A stretch of 64,000 bases of DNA from Sthenelais limicola (taxonomy: Eukaryota; Annelida; Polychaeta; Phyllodocida; Sigalionidae): positions 46,496,966 through 46,560,965 of the forward strand of contig OW804094.1 in the NCBI GenBank assembly GCA_942159475.1. Direction: 5' to 3'. A program made the position numbers and the translations under genes. A model generated the notes under the pieces. The model searched no databases, was not told the origin of the DNA, and was given only the letters and a program-made list of their open reading frames with translations. Positions 61,050 to 64,000 of the stretch are shown piece after piece (position 1 is the first letter of the stretch; each line of letters starts with the position of its first letter).

Positions 61050-62580
61050 GAAACTTCTTATAGATAACACAGGGTCTTCTTAGGGAATGAGAGGAACGAA
61101 ATAATCATCAAGGATATAACCGACGAGTGCAGAGTTTATTCCATGCTAGTTGATATAGTACAAGCGAGAATAAAATACGGAAGAACCGAGTGGAAGAGAT
61201 TGACCACAGGTAGAAGAGGGTGATAAATAAAAGTGGGTAAAACAGAGGAATACGATCCTATTTATCATGTGATCATTTCATAGTCTCCGGTGGGTAAAGG
61301 CGGTTATAGATTAAGGCGGGGTAATAGAGGAAGTCAGCAATGACCGATGGCCAGTCTAAAATAGAAGAACTGGCCGCTTAACAGGGCTACCATCAGTAGT
61401 GCCTGGTCCTGGGGTCAATGCCCCAAAATATATGCACATGGAAAAACTGGTACAAAATTAAAAGACAGAGAAGTTGTTCTGCTGCAACGATTTCTCAGCG
61501 CACCTCCGGGGTGTAATGTAGGCCAGTAAGTAAGAAGACCGTCCGCCCACCTCACCCGGGCTCCCACCTCAAAATAATTATGTATGGTAGTTTTCTATAT
61601 GTAAAATATATATATATTATATATGTATAAAATATATGCCGATATAAACCGAGTTATAATATGGCGCTCTTTTATGCTAAATAAGTATCATTAGCAGAGA
61701 AATGAATATCGGTTATATATTATTCTTTTAAAATTACATAAGGTTATAAATCTACTAATTTTATTGGTAAAATGATTTGGCGTCGTTTTGCAAGTAAATC
61801 AATAATTATGTACATTATGCGGTAGTTTTCTTAATTATATTAGTTTTCTATAATCATAGTCTCATTCATTTTTCTTTTGTTATCGTCATAATCACTTCAG
61901 TACAATTTTTACAATCAATCCAAGTATGCAGATCTTTTCGTTGAGGTTCTCTTTTGAACCTGTTCTAATCAAATTGTTTGACCAGGTATTCCAGTCTGCC
62001 TGCGCAAGCGATTTATAAGCTCTAGCCTTACAACAAGGTTAACATTACGTCCATATTTATAAGTTCTTTACTCATTCACACTGGATTTATTAGGTCTGTG
62101 TGAGCTTCACGTTCTGCTGCCGATAATTCCTCCACTGGGTCCACTGACTGTGTTATATATGAATTCCCTAGAGACACAGTTTTTGACTTCACCCTCGATC
62201 GTTCCCGGACGGACCAGAACCTATTGAGGCAATTTCCTCGCATTTGCTAGGCAGACTAGAGGCGTAGATCTATACTAGCCGGAACTGCGAAAAACGCTCT
62301 AAAATCGTAATGGAGGCCAGTATTCTATTGAATGTCATCACTACATATAGTATGGCTTCATCAACAGATTCAAAACAGAATATCAGATATAATAATTTCA
62401 TGGCGCAGACTTTTCCTCGAAGCGATGCAATTGCGTTCATGGTATATCCAAGTTCTTGAAGATGGGCTTTTCGGACAACATCTTTAGATGTGAGAAAACA
62501 CAATACTTCAAGACAAAAACATCAGAATTGTTTCTATTACCTTATAATTGATAAACTCATTACTGTGGCAAGCACTTTGG
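61050..62580. other. AT-rich noncoding DNA
   Basis: It contains a (TA)n-rich microsatellite at about 61597-61635. No exon recognised. Confidence 0.35.
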
Positions 62581-62584
62581 GTAA

Positions 62585-63065
62585 GAATTCGAAAAAGACA
62601 GAGTTTATCAACGTAAAACAGCACTGTTGCACGCCAATGCATCTAAAACGCTGTTTTTTTTGTTTAAAAACAGAGAAACCGAGTTTTTCAGTGATAAACA
62701 CTGTTTATCGGCCGATATACAGGGTTTTCAATGAGACAAACAGAGTCTTTCATTCAATATAAATAATATCACAACGATAAACACTGTTTTATTATTTACA
62801 TCGATAAACAATGTTTTTCGTTTGATAAACAGTGTTTCACTTTGATAAACATGTTTATATTGATAAGCATTATATCAATATAGTTTCAAGACGATAGACA
62901 GTGTTTTAGATAAATAGGGTTTTACGTCGATTAACAGAGCTTTTTCTTTTGTCAAGCAGAGTTTTACATTGACAAGCAGTTTTTCCTTTGTAAAACAGAG
63001 TTTTACATTGATAAACAGAGTTTCATATCGATACACAATCGATACACAGTGTGGTGTTTATCGAA
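62585..63065. repeat. Degenerate 20-bp repeat field built on GATAAACAGTGTTTTACATT
   Basis: At least twelve imperfect units, many starting at GATAAACA or GATACACA and carrying ACAGTGTTT, ACACTGTTT or ACAGAGTTT; spacing varies from about 11 to 43 bp with 20 bp most frequent. AAACACTGTTT/AAACAGTGTTT are near-palindromic, so many units can pair with each other. No ORF spans it. Confidence 0.75.
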
Positions 63066-63069
63066 TTCT

Positions 63070-64000
63070 TACTCAAATGCATTGTTTCTGCTTACTTTTA
63101 AATTGTCTTTTAACCAGGCAGGTGGATTTGCCAAAAGGTTGTATGTCCTCATCGCAGCCAAATAATTATGCTTAATTTTACCAGTAATTTTGGAGCAGAT
63201 TAATTTAAGAATTATATCCTTTTGATATATCCATTTATTCATGATTAATATTCCTTTCTTATATCTTTCCTTGGCCGTCTGAAATTTAACGTTGGAGTCT
63301 ATTCTAACAGTGATGCTGAGTCTCAAAAAGGTAATGACACGAATAAAAAAAATATCGAATTTAGAAACACAAATAGCCTGGATTAGCATGCCAGAATCAT
63401 GAGCATAAGTATGTCTAACCCCAATCTCCACCGACAAGTCTTACCACTCAGACCTCATCAGACCATGGACAGCCAGCAAGTGGTATATGTTTATCATGGA
63501 GAGAAGGGCATTGGCTAAGTGTAGCCAAGGGCAACAGTGGGGTAACGGGGCTCTGGTTGGGGCATCAATCATTTATTTCCAAGACCCTCTCTCCTCATCT
63601 TGTCCTTCCATCCCCCGACGAAGGTCAGCCGTGGAAGAGGAAAGTGATAAAAATAATCACTCATTTACATCTATTCCTAGTTATTGTGCCTTCCATTGGC
63701 CTCGCGAGAAATATATATCAGCTATGGGGCGGATTATCATCTGGTGCACCATTCATCCGATTTGACCTTTAGAGTTGGAGGTCTTAACAATATTTACAGG
63801 GGTAAAAGATATTTACAGAAAACCTAGAGCTGCATCCATTGTCAAATGGACTTGATTCGAGGGACTGACTCCAGGTCTGAACCACACAACTCGATACAAG
63901 TTTAGAAAGCAACGTGTAATAACAATTTTTGGAAGTTAACATATGGGGTCAACATATTATAATATGCCTCAATCCACTAATGGATAGTCGTAGGTAATTC
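63070..64000. other. AT-rich noncoding DNA at the window end
   Basis: Open frames of 60-120 codons on both strands overlap each other and have no domain. No gene is supported. Confidence 0.3.

Noticed and set aside
62585..63065. CRISPR-like array
   Set aside because: Repeats are imperfect, spacing is irregular with no unique constant-length spacers, and the genome is eukaryotic.

Overview
The window is animal nuclear DNA: AT-rich, intron-dense and full of repeats. Its genes have many small exons with GT-AG introns, and it also holds a Penelope-like retroelement, tRNA-derived SINE-like pieces, MITE-like foldbacks and minisatellites. An ATAD2-type chromatin AAA ATPase, an LDLa receptor with PPxY motifs and a Ulp1-PHD protein point to a bilaterian invertebrate. 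SINE-like tails of the type GGGCGTAAAGCAAC followed by (CACT)n recall those of marine molluscs, so a lophotrochozoan, perhaps a mollusc, is my best guess. That placement is inference.

Layout. 1-2 kb: the 3' part of a Penelope-like element (reverse transcriptase plus GIY-YIG nuclease) with a hammerhead-like motif downstream. 3.4-6.7 kb: an apparently intact six-exon plus-strand gene for a small Ulp1/SENP-type cysteine protease with a C-terminal PHD finger (311 aa when spliced as proposed). 7-10.5 kb: a large 43-bp minisatellite with higher-order structure. 11.4-14.9 kb: three more local tandem duplications, with periods of 98 bp, 89/89/78 bp and about 250 bp. 15-30 kb: mostly AT-rich noncoding DNA with CT-rich repeats, a palindromic foldback next to a MITE, microsatellites, a few weak exon-like segments, and one intronless minus-strand SGNH-hydrolase-like ORF (23.75-24.36 kb). 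30.6-50.7 kb: a complete plus-strand ATAD2 gene with 29 coding exons, 1771 aa, in phase throughout, with a promoter-like region upstream and a roughly 3.2-kb 3' UTR. 52.9-58.1 kb: the 3' four exons of a minus-strand LDLa/transmembrane/PPxY receptor (LDLRAD3/LDLRAD4-like) whose first exons lie beyond the window or were not recognised. 59-64 kb: noncoding, probably its 5' intron, with a tRNA-derived SINE-like sequence and a degenerate 20-bp repeat field.

The genes do not form one pathway. ATAD2 (histone chaperone and bromodomain ATPase) and the Ulp1-PHD protein (SUMO-type deconjugation plus chromatin reading) are both likely nuclear. The receptor is a plasma-membrane or endosomal protein that probably recruits NEDD4-family ubiquitin ligases. 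The most unusual structures are the intact Ulp1-PHD gene, a 915-bp segment copied almost perfectly from the 3' side of the receptor gene into one of its introns between about 49-bp direct repeats, the higher-order repeat organisation of two arrays, and changed acetyl-lysine-shelf residues in the ATAD2 bromodomain.
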